Shown here one piece after another: positions 47,332-58,647 of a stretch of DNA of 64,000 bases (position 1 is its first letter; every line of letters begins with the position of its first letter). The position numbers and the translations under genes were made by a program. The stretch spans positions 16,866,001 through 16,930,000 of the forward strand of contig OX485803.1 of NCBI GenBank assembly GCA_950295325.1. The letters are read 5' to 3'. Source of the DNA: Polytrichum commune (taxonomy: Eukaryota > Streptophyta > Polytrichopsida > Polytrichales > Polytrichaceae). Under the pieces are notes generated by a model. The model did no database searches and had not been told where the DNA came from. It was given only the letters and a program-made list of their open reading frames with translations.

Positions 47332-48089
47332 CTGCTGCTGCTGCTGCTGCTGCTGCTGTTATAACTAAACTGAACTGCCTGACTCCCTCCCTCCCTCCCT
47401 CCTCGATCATGCGGCTCCTATGTTGTGCATTTCCGCGATGCGATCCGAATTAGAAAAGAGAAGGAGAGAGAGAGAGAGGACGCATGCGCCGGGAATCGTG
47501 TCAGCGCCTGCCTAGCCTCTCCTCGCCTTTCTTTGGCCGGCGCCTTCGTCCCTGGCTACCTACTTGCGTGTGCGGCTGGGTGAATTAAGTTAGTTATGAG
47601 GCGAGTGCATGGAGGCTAGGCTAGGCTATTGGGGCGCTCACCTAGCTAGCGTGCTAAACTGGGCGGAGGGAATGACACACTTTGCTTTGCGCCCTTATTT
47701 ATACCACGAGCCTAGCCTGGACGGTTTGGTTTCCGAAATTGCCCAGCTTGTGAGTGAGGAGGCTGGCGAGGGGGAGGGGATTATATACAGGAGACGGCAG
47801 CAAGTGAGTGAGCAAGCAGGTGAGCAAGTAGGTGAGCAAGTACGTACTGGCATGGAGATTCCTGGAGGAGGAGGAGTCCCGTGCGCGCAGGGTCTCGTGT
47901 CTTTTCTCGACTTCAGAGAAGCCTTTAAAAGCTCAGCTAGATGCTTGCTGCTGGCCGCTTGCGTTGCTTGGTTGGTTAGTTGTTATTATACAGTGGTTTA
48001 GTGGGACAGGCGTTGTTGTTGTTGTTCTTCGTCATTGTCTTCTTGTTCTTTGACGGAAGCCAGTCACTGTCTGGGGGGGTTTGTAGGCG
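47332..48089. other. GC-rich block with simple repeats; open frame 47609-48001
   Basis: It contains (CTG)n (47332-47359), a (CCCT)n run and a GA run, then GC-rich unique sequence. A plus-strand frame from ATG 47609 encodes 130 residues with the internal repeat VSEQAGEQVGEQV and a hydrophobic C-terminus. I recognise no family and the codons look like low-complexity DNA, so I do not call a gene. The composition resembles the promoter blocks before the other genes, and TTATTTATACC at 47696 and TTATATACA near 47780 could serve as TATA-like boxes for an unseen transcript. Confidence 0.3.
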
Positions 48090-48800
48090 TGATCGGTCGA
48101 GATCCCAGTGTTTCCAAGTACGACCGAGGTTACATGTTGGGGTCTTTCGGCTTTTTCGTTTAATGGTTATTTGAGGTGTGTTCCACAGATTTTAAAGAAC
48201 GATCAGTACCGTTTTTTGAAGTCTTGAACTTCTGCCGGTTGTTTCTCGAACTTGTGCTCCAACCACACCAACGTTTCCGTCTAGTTCTAGCCGTGGAATC
48301 GTTGGGGGTTGTGTTGAGAAATAGATGTTGGCCCACCACTTTTTTCACACTATTACAGCTGGAGGTGCCGGTGGAGGGTGTCAAAAGTGGCTGGTGTGAT
48401 CAACCCCTCTACTGGTTCAGGTGTAACTGGCTGTCGGTTCTCCGCAATCATTGGAGTCAATAAAACCAACTATTTGGGCGTGCTTGCTCTGGTTGTTTCT
48501 CGAATTCGTGCTCTGATCACACCAATGTTTGCATCCGGTTCCCACCGTGAAATCAGTGGGGGTCGTGTTGAGAAATAGATGTCGGCCCACCACTTTTCAC
48601 TTTGATGGTGTCAAAAGTGGCAGGTGTGATCAACTCCTCGGTCAGTCTATCTGTAACTCGCGGTCGGTTCTCCCCATTCGTTGGAGCCAATAAGGCCAAC
48701 TATTTGGGCATGCTTGCTCCAATCATTTCTCAAACTCATGCTCCGATCACACCAATGATTCCATCCGGTTCCAACCCATGGGAAGCTCCAACCCATGGGA
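48090..48800 (+). repeat. CCGGTT-type repeat (family F) with an internal tandem duplication
   Basis: It starts with GATCGGTCGAGATCCCAGTG and TTTCCAAGTACGACC. From about 48250 a unit of about 230-250 bp is repeated: CACACCAA, AAATAGATGTYGGCCCACCA, GGTGTCAAAAGTGGC.GGTGT, then GTCGGTTCTCC and CCAACTATTTGGGC. Landmarks lie at 48311 and 48563 and a third partial unit ends near 48800. Related copies are at 49440, 50985, 53180, 57945, 58205 and 58835. Confidence 0.75.
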
Positions 48801-49056
48801 GGGGAGGGAGCTATTGCATACGAGCGTACCTCTCGTTCATCCAACATAAAAACTCGACACCCCTATAAATTATGTATAAATTATAAATTATGTATGGTTG
48901 ATTCATCTCAAACGACTTGAAGTAGACGAATTCTTTGAAACTAATCCCCGCGTCACATCAACTTTAAAAAGTAACCTCTGGATTCGCATACTATTTCAAG
49001 GATTCTACGCTCGATGAATGAGAGGCACACTCGCATGCGTCGTTTCCCTCTCTCCG
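48801..49056. mobile_element. TIR element family B, copy with both ends
   Basis: The left end GAGGGAGCTATTGCATACGA continues GCGTACCTCTCGTTCATC. The right end is complementary: GATGAATGAGAGGCACACTC followed by GCATGCGTCGTTTCCCTC. Both TIRs, about 40 bp, share GAGGGA-6 bases-GCAYRCGAG. No clean TSD could be read. Confidence 0.75.
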
Positions 49057-49439
49057 GGCCTATCGCCCGCATTTCAGCAATGATATCAAATGCCTCATAA
49101 ACGCTGGTGCGACTCTGAGTCTTCGTGAGCCAAGACTATTAGTATGGGACTGTTAAATGAGCCGAGCGAGCAACAGTCATTCAAGAAGTGAGCGGTCTGT
49201 AACTTCAACAAGTGCAACTAGAATTTCAACTGCGTAAAAGGAATTCGACCTTATAGGCTGCCTCTTCCTCATCTTCCTCCAAGATGGAGCCAAAAGGGAA
49301 TGTTTGAAGCGGATCGAGATCGTATGTTGAGACTCGTATGTTGGCCCTGTAACGAGGCCACTAAATATATGCCGTGTAGAATGTGTAGGAAGAATGTGTA
49401 GGAAGAATGGGCAGGCCTGAATGAGCAAATGGAGGGCCC
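49057..49439. other. Intergenic, no gene seen
   Basis: No coding signal or element ends recognised. Confidence 0.45.
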
Positions 49440-49660
49440 CAGTAATGCCCGGGAGGTTTTGGGGCATAAACCTAACCTAGACTTTGCAAGTCCAACTGGT
49501 TATACATGTGGTGATCTTTCGCTTTTCCTTTATTAATTTGAGGGATATTCTCTAGATTCCTCTAACAAGATCAGTAGTTTTTCCTGGAGTCTTGGACTTC
49601 AACCAGTCGTTTCTTGAACTCAACTGGTTCATCTCTCTATCTAGTGGTCGAATCTCCCCG
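49440..49660 (+). repeat. Family F repeat copy (+)
   Basis: GGGAGGTTTTGGGGCATAA, GCAAGTCCAACTGGTTA, GTGGTGATCTTTCG, TCCTTTATTAA, TAGATTCCTCTAA and TCTTGGACTTCAACCAGTCG follow the order of the copies at 57945 and 58835. Confidence 0.7.
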
Positions 49661-50984
49661 TTCATTGGGTTTTTCATAGGACTTGAGCAACAATATGATA
49701 ACATTACTCAGTTGATGAGTTGTGTTCAGTTGTCTTACCTTCAACTTCAATCTGAAGCACTCGAATTATGGCCTCCGGACTTTTTACTCTCAATCTATTG
49801 TTGGGCCCATGAACACAACTCATCACTTGAGCAATGGTATGATTTAACAAGTGAACATGTGAGTAATAAGTTACAATATATGTAAGGTCGAGGCATCTAT
49901 AATCGACCAAGTCTATTCAACCGCTCACTAGGGTACGTGTAGTGCTGATATGGATGAGATTTATATTTTTTAAGCGAATGGAGTTAGGGTTTATGTGGCG
50001 GCGGCTTGTGATTGATTACCCTCATAAGAGTTTTGACAACTATCATAGCCAAGAATTAGCATTTAGATGAGTGGTTATGAATTAATATATAGATTGGCAA
50101 TGTGTTCTAGTGAACTTTACCACTTCAAAATTTGTAGCAATTTCCATATTCATGAAAAAAAACATATTAGAAAAAATCACATTTTCCTTAGAATGTGTTT
50201 CTCTTCGCAAGAAAAAGAATCTCCCGCTATTACTCCTCCCAAATAGTTGCAAACTTCTCTTATTTTATCGGTTATAGATGCCTCGACCTTGACAAGGGCC
50301 ACTTTACACTAGAGCTTGAAGGCCCTTGATCCATGATATAAAAATCATGTAACTTGTCAAGAAGCTAGAGACGGTCCAAGTTCACTTTGCAGTGGACCCC
50401 AAGGGCTTGAGCGACCAAAGAAATTCGAATGGAAGGCAATCCTTCATGACATCCCACATTAGGTAGTGAATTGCAACCATTGTGACCACCCTCAGCTACA
50501 CCACCACCTTCTATTGTAGCGTAGACATGCCCTATTACAATAAAATACCATTCTCAAGTGGTTCCTAAACACATGTGTGTGCATGTCTGAATGTGAAATT
50601 CACATATCTGAAAGAAAACTTCCTCAATGAAACAAGCAACTCTGTGAGAATCCATTGAGGTAATCATCATAACTTCTAAATTTGTGAGCTTCGCAATCAT
50701 GCTCCTCAAATCAGTTGCTAATATTCTCGTCCACAGTTTACTTTGCACTAGGATATATGTCGACATACAGTACTTGTTTGATAAGCTTATCTATCTTGGT
50801 TGATGAAGAGTAAAAATTGTGGTTGTGGCTATCAATGTTGCATCTTATATATCCCTCCTTGTTGCTCCATACAAGGAATTCATGTCATTTACTATTTTGG
50901 GACGACGCCATGCTTGAACTATTTATCGAGAATGTAACGTTTTACCCAACAAAGTCAATTATGTTCTACTACATCTGAACCACT
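49661..50984. other. Intergenic, no gene seen
   Basis: AT-rich. About 50290-50420 (AAGGGCCACTTTACACTAGA, GACGGTCCAAGTTCACTT) resembles 59070-59190, so it belongs to another dispersed repeat. It lies between inverted family F copies and may be the interior of a larger element. Confidence 0.45.
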
Positions 50985-51195
50985 ACTCTCAGGAAGTACC
51001 GGCGGTTAGTTACAGATGAAGCGGTTGAGTTTGAGAAATAACCGGTGTAAGTGCAAGACTTCATGAGAATTACTGATCATTTTAGAGGAATCTATAGAAT
51101 CTACCCCGATTCAATAAAGCAAAAACCGGAAGATGCCGTCAACATGTAAGCGGTTGGACTTGCAAACACGAGGATCTCGACCGACTATACATCTT
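50985..51195 (-). repeat. Family F repeat copy (-)
   Basis: GTTAGTTACAGATGAAGCGG, GAGTTTGAGAAATAACCGGT, GAGGAATCTATAGAATCTAC and TTGGACTTGCAAACACGAGG are the reverse complement of the copy at 58835. Confidence 0.75.
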
Positions 51196-52040
51196 GATCT
51201 TGACCGAGCAAGAAGTTATTGCATCATTGCGCGATTCCAAATAGTAAGTGACCCACTAAACACCCTAAACGGTGCGATGCCACACATAGTCATGGAGCCA
51301 CAATCATGGGTGCTTCAATTCGGCTTCAAGATAAACAAGCGTCGGAAAACACGAGAGAGAGGGAAACACCACGCCGTCGCCGCCACTTGGGGGAATTCGA
51401 GAGGAGATTTTTTCTTCTTCCTTCTATCCTTTCTTTTTCTTTTTTGGTAATATGCTCCCTTTGGGTTGAGAGAGCCCACCATGGTTTGAGGGCATCATGT
51501 CGCGTCTAACTTAACAAGTCCGCCTGCCTCCGTAGCCTACCATGCTTTCGGGAGCCTCATGATCCATTGTTTTTGGGGAAGATGCTTGGAGCCGGCGGAT
51601 CGATGAAGGCGATGATCATGTGTGGGTGAAGCGTGTAGCTTAGTAGGTGCTCCGCACTAGGTATTATTTTTCTTTGGAATCGTTGTCTATCTATCTATCT
51701 CCTCCTCCTCATATATATATATCTCACCGTCTTCTTTAGCCTTGAGCAGCCAAATGAGGACGCCTTGAATGCGACACGGTGACCGATGTGCCTCCAAATG
51801 GACGCGTTGGGCCGTTTGGCCACATGACATGCGCAGGAGAATCGATCAAGATTGAAGCCCTCGTATGAGTGTCATTTTGAAGGGCTCTCGAATTTCAGCC
51901 GTTCAGTTGAACGGCTGGTTCAAATCCAGGACGTTAATTCAAGAATAGAGAAATGAAATACAAAACTCGTGTTCGACTTGTGCATGGATTATATGGGTAC
52001 ATGTTTCCAGTACGATGTGAAGAATTAAGAACCAACCATC
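51196..52040. other. Intergenic, no gene seen
   Basis: Mixed composition with a CTAT/CTCCTC/TA simple stretch near 51690-51720. Open frames at 51133-51509 overlap in two phases and are not credible as a gene. Confidence 0.45.
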
Positions 52041-52043
52041 TAA

Positions 52044-53004
52044 GGGCCAAGTTCTATGTGCCGGTGCCGGTCCATTATTTACGTGGGTGAGAAACGGGTG
52101 ACATCATCCTAAATATGGGTGATGTCACCCATTTAATGGAGGGGTACTTCTACATGGGGTGCCGGTTTATTTTGAATTCCGGTTTATTACTCACCAAATT
52201 CGGTGAGTAATAAGATGTCACAGTTTATGAAGGTGACCGGCAATGAAGGTCATCTTCATTTAACTTTTGATATTCGACTTGCACAAAAATTACAGTACAT
52301 TTATTGAATGCATCTCAAATTATGTGTTCTTGGTGTCCATAGGTGGTACGGATGTCATCTATGGAACTATATACATATTTATATATTTTACTTTGAGTTG
52401 AAATCATGATTTCATGTTGTTTATAAGTGATTTTTGATACATTTGCGCGGTCTTTGGGTTTTTTTCTAAAAAATTATTAAACCCAACACTTACTAGCACA
52501 TTGCATTTTATATACATATTTTTTATTATTAAGATTCAAATTCTTGAAAACATCATGAGATGCACATTCCCATGAGTTTACTTTAGTTCATGATGAGAAT
52601 TCCGACGATATAACATACAATCATTTTCTATCTCTTCTTTCCTTTTCATTTCTTCTCACAACTAGGCTTTGAGTGTACAAAGAGTGCATGATGCAAGAGC
52701 AAGGAGCCACAGGAGTACCCCTCAAAAGGAAGGACTTGAAGAACAAAATGGCCTTCAGTACCCAAGGTGACCGGCCAATCCGGTCACCGGAGCTCTCTAA
52801 CCAGCACATGTCCTTAACTTGACCGTTAGGATTGCCCGTCCTTTGGCACCCGTCCTTGCACAATGTACAATGCGTGACACCCATCCATGGGGGGTAGCGG
52901 TCCTTGTGTGAGGGGGGATAGACACATGGCACCACCCTTTTCCCACCCGCCCACCCATTTATTTCTCAATAACTGGACCGGGACCGGTACATGGAACCTC
53001 GCCC
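52044..53004. mobile_element. PIF/Harbinger-like element, 961 bp, TAA TSD
   Basis: The left end GGGCCAAGTTCTATGTGCCG and the reverse complement of the right end, GGGCGAGGTTCCATGTACCG, match at about 17 of 20 positions, and the TIR continues to GGTCCA. Both ends are flanked by TAA (52041-52043 and 53005-53007). A 3-bp TWA duplication with GGG/GGC ends is characteristic of PIF/Harbinger insertions. The interior has two strong hairpins and no transposase; the minus-strand frame at 52621-52935 is not recognisable as one. Confidence 0.8.
52096..52213. repeat. Two perfect-arm hairpins inside the Harbinger-like element
   Basis: GGGTGACATCA (52096-52106) pairs with TGATGTCACCC (52120-52130). TTATTACTCACC (52184-52195) pairs with GGTGAGTAATAA (52202-52213) around a 6-bp loop. 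Confidence 0.9.
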
Positions 53005-53179
53005 TAACTCCACTTCTTGTAGTGACAATGCCCTACAACGCTTGTTGGCTCTTGTGGTGGGCAGATTGTATTGAGGACTTCAAGTGACGTCTTCATTTTT
53101 CAATTTGGGGTTGCGTTTTGAAGGGTTTTGCGTTTTGAGAGCGGTATATTTTGAAGGGCCACATCAAATTCGCGACTTC

Positions 53180-53400
53180 AATCTTGAACACTGGTTGCAG
53201 GTGACCCGGTTGAGTTTTGAGAAGTAACCGGTGGAAGGTGATCAAGACTTCAGGAAAATTATGACCCATCGTCCTAAAGGAATCTGTGGGCGAATATTCC
53301 CTAAATTAATAAAGAAGAAATCGAAACATGGAATCGCTTGGACTTGGAAACACTAGGATCTCGACAAGCCAATTATGCCCAAAAATCTCCCCGGACACCG
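53180..53400 (-). repeat. Family F repeat copy (-)
   Basis: GGTTGAGTTTTGAGAAGTAAC, AAAGGAATCTGTGGG, TTGGACTTGGAAACACTAGG and GCCCAAAAATCTCCCCGG are the reverse complement of the 57945/58835 copies. Confidence 0.72.
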
Positions 53401-53571
53401 TTTGGGCTTTACATTATGCATGTACTCGTAGTACATAGTTGGATTTACACATGCGAACTCACTATGGCAGCTTTCTACACCGATATGCGCAATTAGGGTG
53501 CCCCATACTAATGTATTGTCAATCCACACTATTTTGAATATTTATTACCACAATAACAAATTTTTATTTTT

Positions 53572-53602
<31 letters not shown>

Positions 53603-55817
53603 GCAATGAATAAGCAAAGTTGTAAGGTTCTGCGATTTTGTTTCCATCCAATGTAATTTGCATGGCTAAAGAGGCAACATGTTTGTGAAGGCAATTCAAC
53701 TGCACATAGCCGCAATGTTCTTATTCTTCATATTTTTGAAAGAGTGAATTGAGATAAAATGATGTGCTTTGTGAATTCGACAAGCATGACTTTGACCTCC
53801 ATAGCATGTCCTTTCTAGACTTGAACCAAAGTTATGGTAGGAAATATGGTTATGTTTGACAATGTAAGTGCACCTAACCTATTTCGGTTTATGGACTACT
53901 GTGGATTCCATATTTTGAAGAAGGGGGGGGGGGGTGATTTTGGATGCTACATGATTGTCAAAAATATTCAAAAATGAAGTGGCGGCATAGCATGATCTAT
54001 ATGGCTTTCAAAGCGACCTTGAGAAATCTCTAAAAATTTGAAATTTATGCCCTTGGTTCCAAGGGTATAAAGAAGAACATTTTGGTAGCTTTCAATTCCT
54101 CGGGGAGGTCACTCCCTCTTATATATTTATCGGGGGGGGGGGGGGGGCTATTTATCTTGTAGAAAAGATTAAAAGGTATGGTATTTCTCAAAATGAAGGT
54201 AAATGCTTGTATTTTAATACACCCTATCAATAATCATAATTTTTTTGGGGAATCATTTAAAAATACCCTATCTTACTTATATTACCAAAGAAAATTAGAA
54301 AGAAGATTGCAATTCAAACAACGCGCTAAAACATGACCTCCCAACACGTAGGTAGAGAACATTAAGTCCACATTGGATACATTGGTTCAGTAACATTCAA
54401 GCCAAACAACCTGCGAAGTCATCCATCCAAGCTTTTCCAACAAAAAAATTACCTCTTGTCATCCACTAGCATAGACCCTACCCTAGACTGACCCTCCATC
54501 CCTAGTAATTGTTTCCACGTTATTTAATATGTACTAAGTGGATAAAAAGGCCATTATATATGATGGTATTTTACATGTAAACATGTTTCATTATTTTAAT
54601 ACCCCCTATAATATATGTATGTTTTTTTTTTCAAAGTTTATCCACAATGAATATATTAGACCTTATCTTTTATCGCACTTTGTTTTGACGATTTTCACTA
54701 GTGACCTCCCCGAGTTCAATTTGGCTCACAATTTCTTTTATTTATCTCAAACACTTTGTAAATGGCCCTTGTAACACTTCTCAAGGCTTTTGAAGTGTGA
54801 CCTTCAAAAATCATACTCTTAGTTTTTGAGGGTACAAATATCAACGTTTAGGCAAGTACCAATTGGTTCACTAGTTAGGATAATGGTAGGGTTTCTAAGG
54901 TCACAACTCCTAATACTTAGAAAATGTAAAAACGGGTGAACCAGAGGGAGTGTTGGAGTTTTGTGGTGTATGACCTTGGTGATGAATGTAACAATGTTGG
55001 TCATTGGAATATTAGTATTTAAATTTGAAGGGATTCCTAACTTGTTTGTGGTTGTAGTACTAGTTGTCATTGTGTACGCAATCAATGCTGAGAAATCTTG
55101 GAGAGGCAACTCTTATGTTGGAGTTTACCTTTAGTTCCCTAATAGCAAGAAGTATGTACATAGACTACATTGTATGTACCCATTACTAGAATTTGTGTGA
55201 TGAGTTTGGATTTTTGGCTACCTTTTAAACTACCACAATTGCTGGACATTAATTTGTGTGAGCAATTTCCTTTTATACTTTCATCTCACCTTTGAGTTTC
55301 AAACTCTTAAGCAATGCCTGCATCAATTCTTTTTCTCAAACCTACATGAATTCTAGAAATATAGTTTAGACCACGCTCAATGCTTGGAACGTGCTTGCAT
55401 TTTGTTCTTGGGAAATTGGATGTTGAATATGACGGCAATATCAAAAATCATTTCCAAACCCTCAAGCCAAGTTTGCGGTTGTTGATATTAAAAGTAGAGT
55501 AAGGCATTCGTTGGGGTGATTGTACTTTGCGTGAGCCCCTCAATCATATTATTATTAAAAAAAAAGGTGTCATTATTTATGTCAAAATACCATAGATATA
55601 GGATACTAGTAGGTTTATTAAACAAATATTTTCTCCTCCCTCATCGCTCACAAGTTACCGCTCATTGTTCATTGCTCACATGATAGCAGTCCCAAACCCT
55701 TGGTCCTAAGGACATGTCTCCAACTCTTGGCAAGTTGTTGTTACCACTTAGGACTCCTAGACCTTAAGAAACTTCACATAGGAGTTTGAGACATGCCCTT
55801 ACTAATGCAGGCAGCTA
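53401..55817. other. Intergenic, no gene seen
   Basis: AT-rich, with (GTT)n at 53573-53602, G runs near 53923 and 54133, and no recognisable coding sequence. Confidence 0.5.
53573..53602. repeat. (GTT)n microsatellite
   Basis: About 10 units. Confidence 0.95.
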
Positions 55818-56138
55818 CACTAAATAGGTAGATTAGTGTTGGAAACACTAATAGTCGACAAAAACGCTAAATGTAAATTGTCTCTATAGTGTTAGAACAC
55901 TAAATGTCAACTCTAACACTATTTGTACCAAGTAGTAACTTTAAATATTTACATGAGCGCATTTAGTGTTAGATGATATTTTGTAAATCTTGGAATGAAG
56001 AATTGAAGGAAGAAGAATATGAGAACCTCGTAAAAGGTATAATTTGTTCAAACCCTATTCAAACACTAATTGTAATATCAGTTGAAAATTAGTGTTTTAG
56101 GTAACTATTGCATCTAACACTAATCTACCTATTTAGTG
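55818..56138. mobile_element. 321-bp TIR element with CACTA ends, flanked by TA
   Basis: The left end CACTAAATAGGTAGATTAGT followed by GTT is exactly complementary to the right end AACACTAATCTACCTATTTAGTG (last 23 bases). TA lies immediately outside both ends (55816-55817, 56139-56140). CACTA termini point to the CMC/CACTA group, but that group makes 3-bp TSDs; a TA duplication would point to Tc1/mariner. The interior has several extra copies of AACACTAA in both orientations. Non-coding. Confidence 0.75.
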
Positions 56139-56220
56139 TAGTGAAACAAAAATCCTCAATCACGACTAGCCACACTAACCCCAGGACTGGGGGAGGTCAT
56201 TGAACAACAACACCCTGTGA

Positions 56221-57717
56221 TTTAGCTACCATTCCCCATTCATAATAGCCTCTTATTCTTTGTGCCGGACCCCCACCCAACTGCCAAAGAATGAATTGTC
56301 CACCAAATTTGTGAATTTATACTCAGTATGTGACTCACTCACTATCAAACTCTTGATAGGTTGTAGCAGTCGCTTCTCTAGTCCAATTGAGGCGTTCTCT
56401 AAAACATTGGAAAGCATCGGAGAATCATTGTCCAATGCAAGCTCACTCTTTCAAATCGGAGTCACCCGTAAAAGAATGACATTGGCCCTATATGGAACAT
56501 ACGCTAGGTTGCAAGACGTTCTAGATCTCAACTTGGGACATCACCCATGCTTAGGCTCAAGGGATCTTATGTGGGTTCTTTGGCACCTACCTTTTGCCAC
56601 GGGGGACGTTAAATACCCCCCCCCCCCCCCCACAAACTTTTCGGACTGTCAGAGTCGGGCTGGGGCAGCCGCCCGGCCAGAAAATTTGAATTTTTTGGAC
56701 CTGACCGAAAACTGCTGCCCGCCCGCCCGATTTCGAAAAAACCATTGCCCTTGCATTCTTGAAGGCCACTTACTCACAAATCCCATATTGAGTGCACTTC
56801 ACCTTCAAGGGCCAAAATCCAATATATATGTTCACTTCCATTGAGTAAATAAGCAATTGACTGGGGTTTCATTATCAAAGTGAAACCCTCAATAAAACAT
56901 GTAATTAACTTGGAAGTCAAAAATATTACAAAATTCCAAATATTAATTATTATAATTAACTCACTGGAATATATTCCAATAATTAATTAATTACAGTAAG
57001 TACATTTTATAATCAATTAGGTTTACTTAATTTGGTAAGCATAGTTTCTGATTTATTTGGGATTAATGAAGATTAATGAAGATTAATTAGACTTAATTAT
57101 ATTTAATCCCACTTGATATTATTGAATGCGTATGAATACTTGTGAAAGTAGACGGCATTACCTAAAATATTATAAAATACACATACTAAATCAACACACT
57201 AAATTTAAGTGTCATTTTAGAATGACAAAGACAATTTCAAATTGTGAGTCACAAAAATTATAACCTCAATGTTAGTGAGGGTTTTGTAATATTTTTGGCT
57301 TCCAAGTTAATTACATGTTTTATTGACGGTTTCACTTTGATAATGAAACCCCAATCAATTGCTTATTTACTCAATGGAAGTGAACATATATATTGGATTT
57401 TGGCCCTTGAAGGTGAAGTGCACTCAATATGGGATTTGTGAGTAAGTGGCCTTCAAGAATGCAAGGGCAATGGTTTTTTCGAAATCGGGCGGGCGGGTAG
57501 CAGTTTTCGGTCGGGTCCAAAAAATTCAAATTTTCTAGCCGAGCGGCTGCCCCAGCCCGACTCTGACAGTCCGAAAAGTTCGTGGGGGGGTATTTAACGT
57601 CCCCCTTTTGCCACCCACTTCCTTGCCATCGTCAAGGGAGACTTAAAAGTCCACCCCCATTTATTGGTGCGGATCATCAGTGAACGATTCCTATCAACAG
57701 GGGCCACTTTTTGAGTT
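56221..57717 (+). pseudogene. Open frame split by the Mutator-like element
   Basis: A frame is open from after a TGA at 56218-56220 to the left edge of the transposon, about 126 codons. If the element and one TSD copy are ignored, the same frame continues beyond 57606 for about 34 codons to a stop near 57717. The product is unrecognised and has no obvious domain. It may be a fragment of a gene or older transposon, or a chance frame. As it stands it is interrupted. Confidence 0.3.
56601..57605. mobile_element. Mutator-like element with 330-bp TIRs and perfect 9-bp TSD
   Basis: The ends GGGGGACGTTAAATACCCCC and GGGGTATTTAACGTCCCCC are inverted, and the TIRs run about 333 bp on the left (to 56933) and 324 bp on the right (from 57282). 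They differ by a few substitutions and by a longer C run on the left. The perfect direct repeat TTTTGCCAC flanks the element (56592-56600 and 57606-57614). Very long TIRs with a 9-bp TSD are diagnostic of the Mutator (MULE) superfamily. The 348-bp AT-rich centre has no transposase, so the element is non-autonomous. A transcript across it would form a very long double-stranded stem. Confidence 0.92.
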
Positions 57718-57944
57718 GGTTTAGCTAGTGAGAGTCACTGGTTGCAACCAATGCTGGTACTCACCGTTCACTGGTGGCTTGCATCAGTAAGTGTGGGTGG
57801 ACTTATAGACGCCTCCAAAATCCACTCTTTTGTACAGCTCACATCTGCAACCCTTGCGGGATGTGGGTGTCCACCCCAACAAACAACGTGTCAGCACACA
57901 TCATTTAGGGGTGCAAAAGGTTCATGCACGTATACATCCGTGGC

Positions 57945-58160
57945 TGGGGAGGTGTTTGGACATAATCGGTCAACATCTGAGTGTTTCCAAGTCCAACCGG
58001 TCACATGTTGTGATCTTTCGGTTTTTCTTTAATACTTTGAGGTGTATTTCATAGAGTCTTGTAGAATGATTGTGGATGTTTGCTGAGCTCTTGAACGCCA
58101 GTCAGTCAATTCCAAATTCAACCGGTTCATATGTAACTAGCAATCAATTCTCCATGTTCA
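57945..58160 (+). repeat. Family F repeat copy (+)
   Basis: GGGGAGGTGTTTGGACATAA, TTTCCAAGTCCAACCGGTCA, GTGATCTTTCGGTTTT, CTTGAACGCCAGTC and AACCGGTTCATATGTAACTA follow the family order. Confidence 0.75.
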
Positions 58161-58204
58161 CTAGTACACATGAGAAAAATCTCCTTCTGTAGTCACAACC
58201 CGGG

Positions 58205-58370
58205 AGACTTATGCCCCGATCACACCAAACTTTCCGTGCGGTTTCAGCCATGAAATCGCTAGGGATTATGCTCAGCAATGGATGTTGGGCCACCACTTTT
58301 CACACTATTACAACCGGAAATGCCAACAGATGGTGCCAGCAGTGGCCGGTGTGATCAGCCCCTCACCATG
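58205..58370 (+). repeat. Family F second module copy
   Basis: GATCACACCAAACTTTCCG, GCAATGGATGTTGGGCCACC, TTTTCACACTATTACAACCG and GGCCGGTGTGATCAGCCCCT match the tandem units at 48257-48420. Confidence 0.75.
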
Positions 58371-58493
58371 GGACATAACTTAGGCATGACCATGGGAGTA
58401 TTACCGTTAGGAGTATTGTTTTGACAACCCAATTCTAAGACGAGATGTGTATGCAATTAGACGACCATGAAGACCTGGGTATGAGGGCCCTGA

Positions 58494-58647
58494 GGGCATC
58501 GCCAGTGGATCTAGGTAAAGCTCACTGCAAACCAAAACCTATCTTTTGACTGACCTAAAATTAGAAACTGAAATTACCATCATTAGGTCAGTCAAAAGAT
58601 AGGTTTTGGTTTGCAGTGAGCTTTACCTAGATCCACTGGCGATGCCC
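58494..58647. mobile_element. Perfect 65-bp-arm hairpin (Harbinger-like MITE), TGA-flanked
   Basis: Arms 58494-58558 and 58583-58647 are exact reverse complements over all 65 positions, separated by a 24-bp loop. The ends are GGGCATCGCCAGTGG and CCACTGGCGATGCCC, with TGA on both sides (58491-58493, 58648-58650). End sequence and 3-bp flank resemble plant PIF/Harbinger MITEs, although TTA/TAA is the usual target. Perfect pairing indicates a recent or conversion-homogenised element, or a young inverted-repeat small-RNA locus. Confidence 0.9.

Noticed and set aside
47609-48001. 130-codon frame beginning with a good ATG
   Set aside because: Unrecognised, with a repeat-derived VSEQAGEQVGEQV stretch and no splice or homology support; kept only as a GC-rich block.
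52621-52935. Possible coding sequence inside the Harbinger-like element
   Set aside because: 104 codons with no DDE or Myb-like features; not a transposase.
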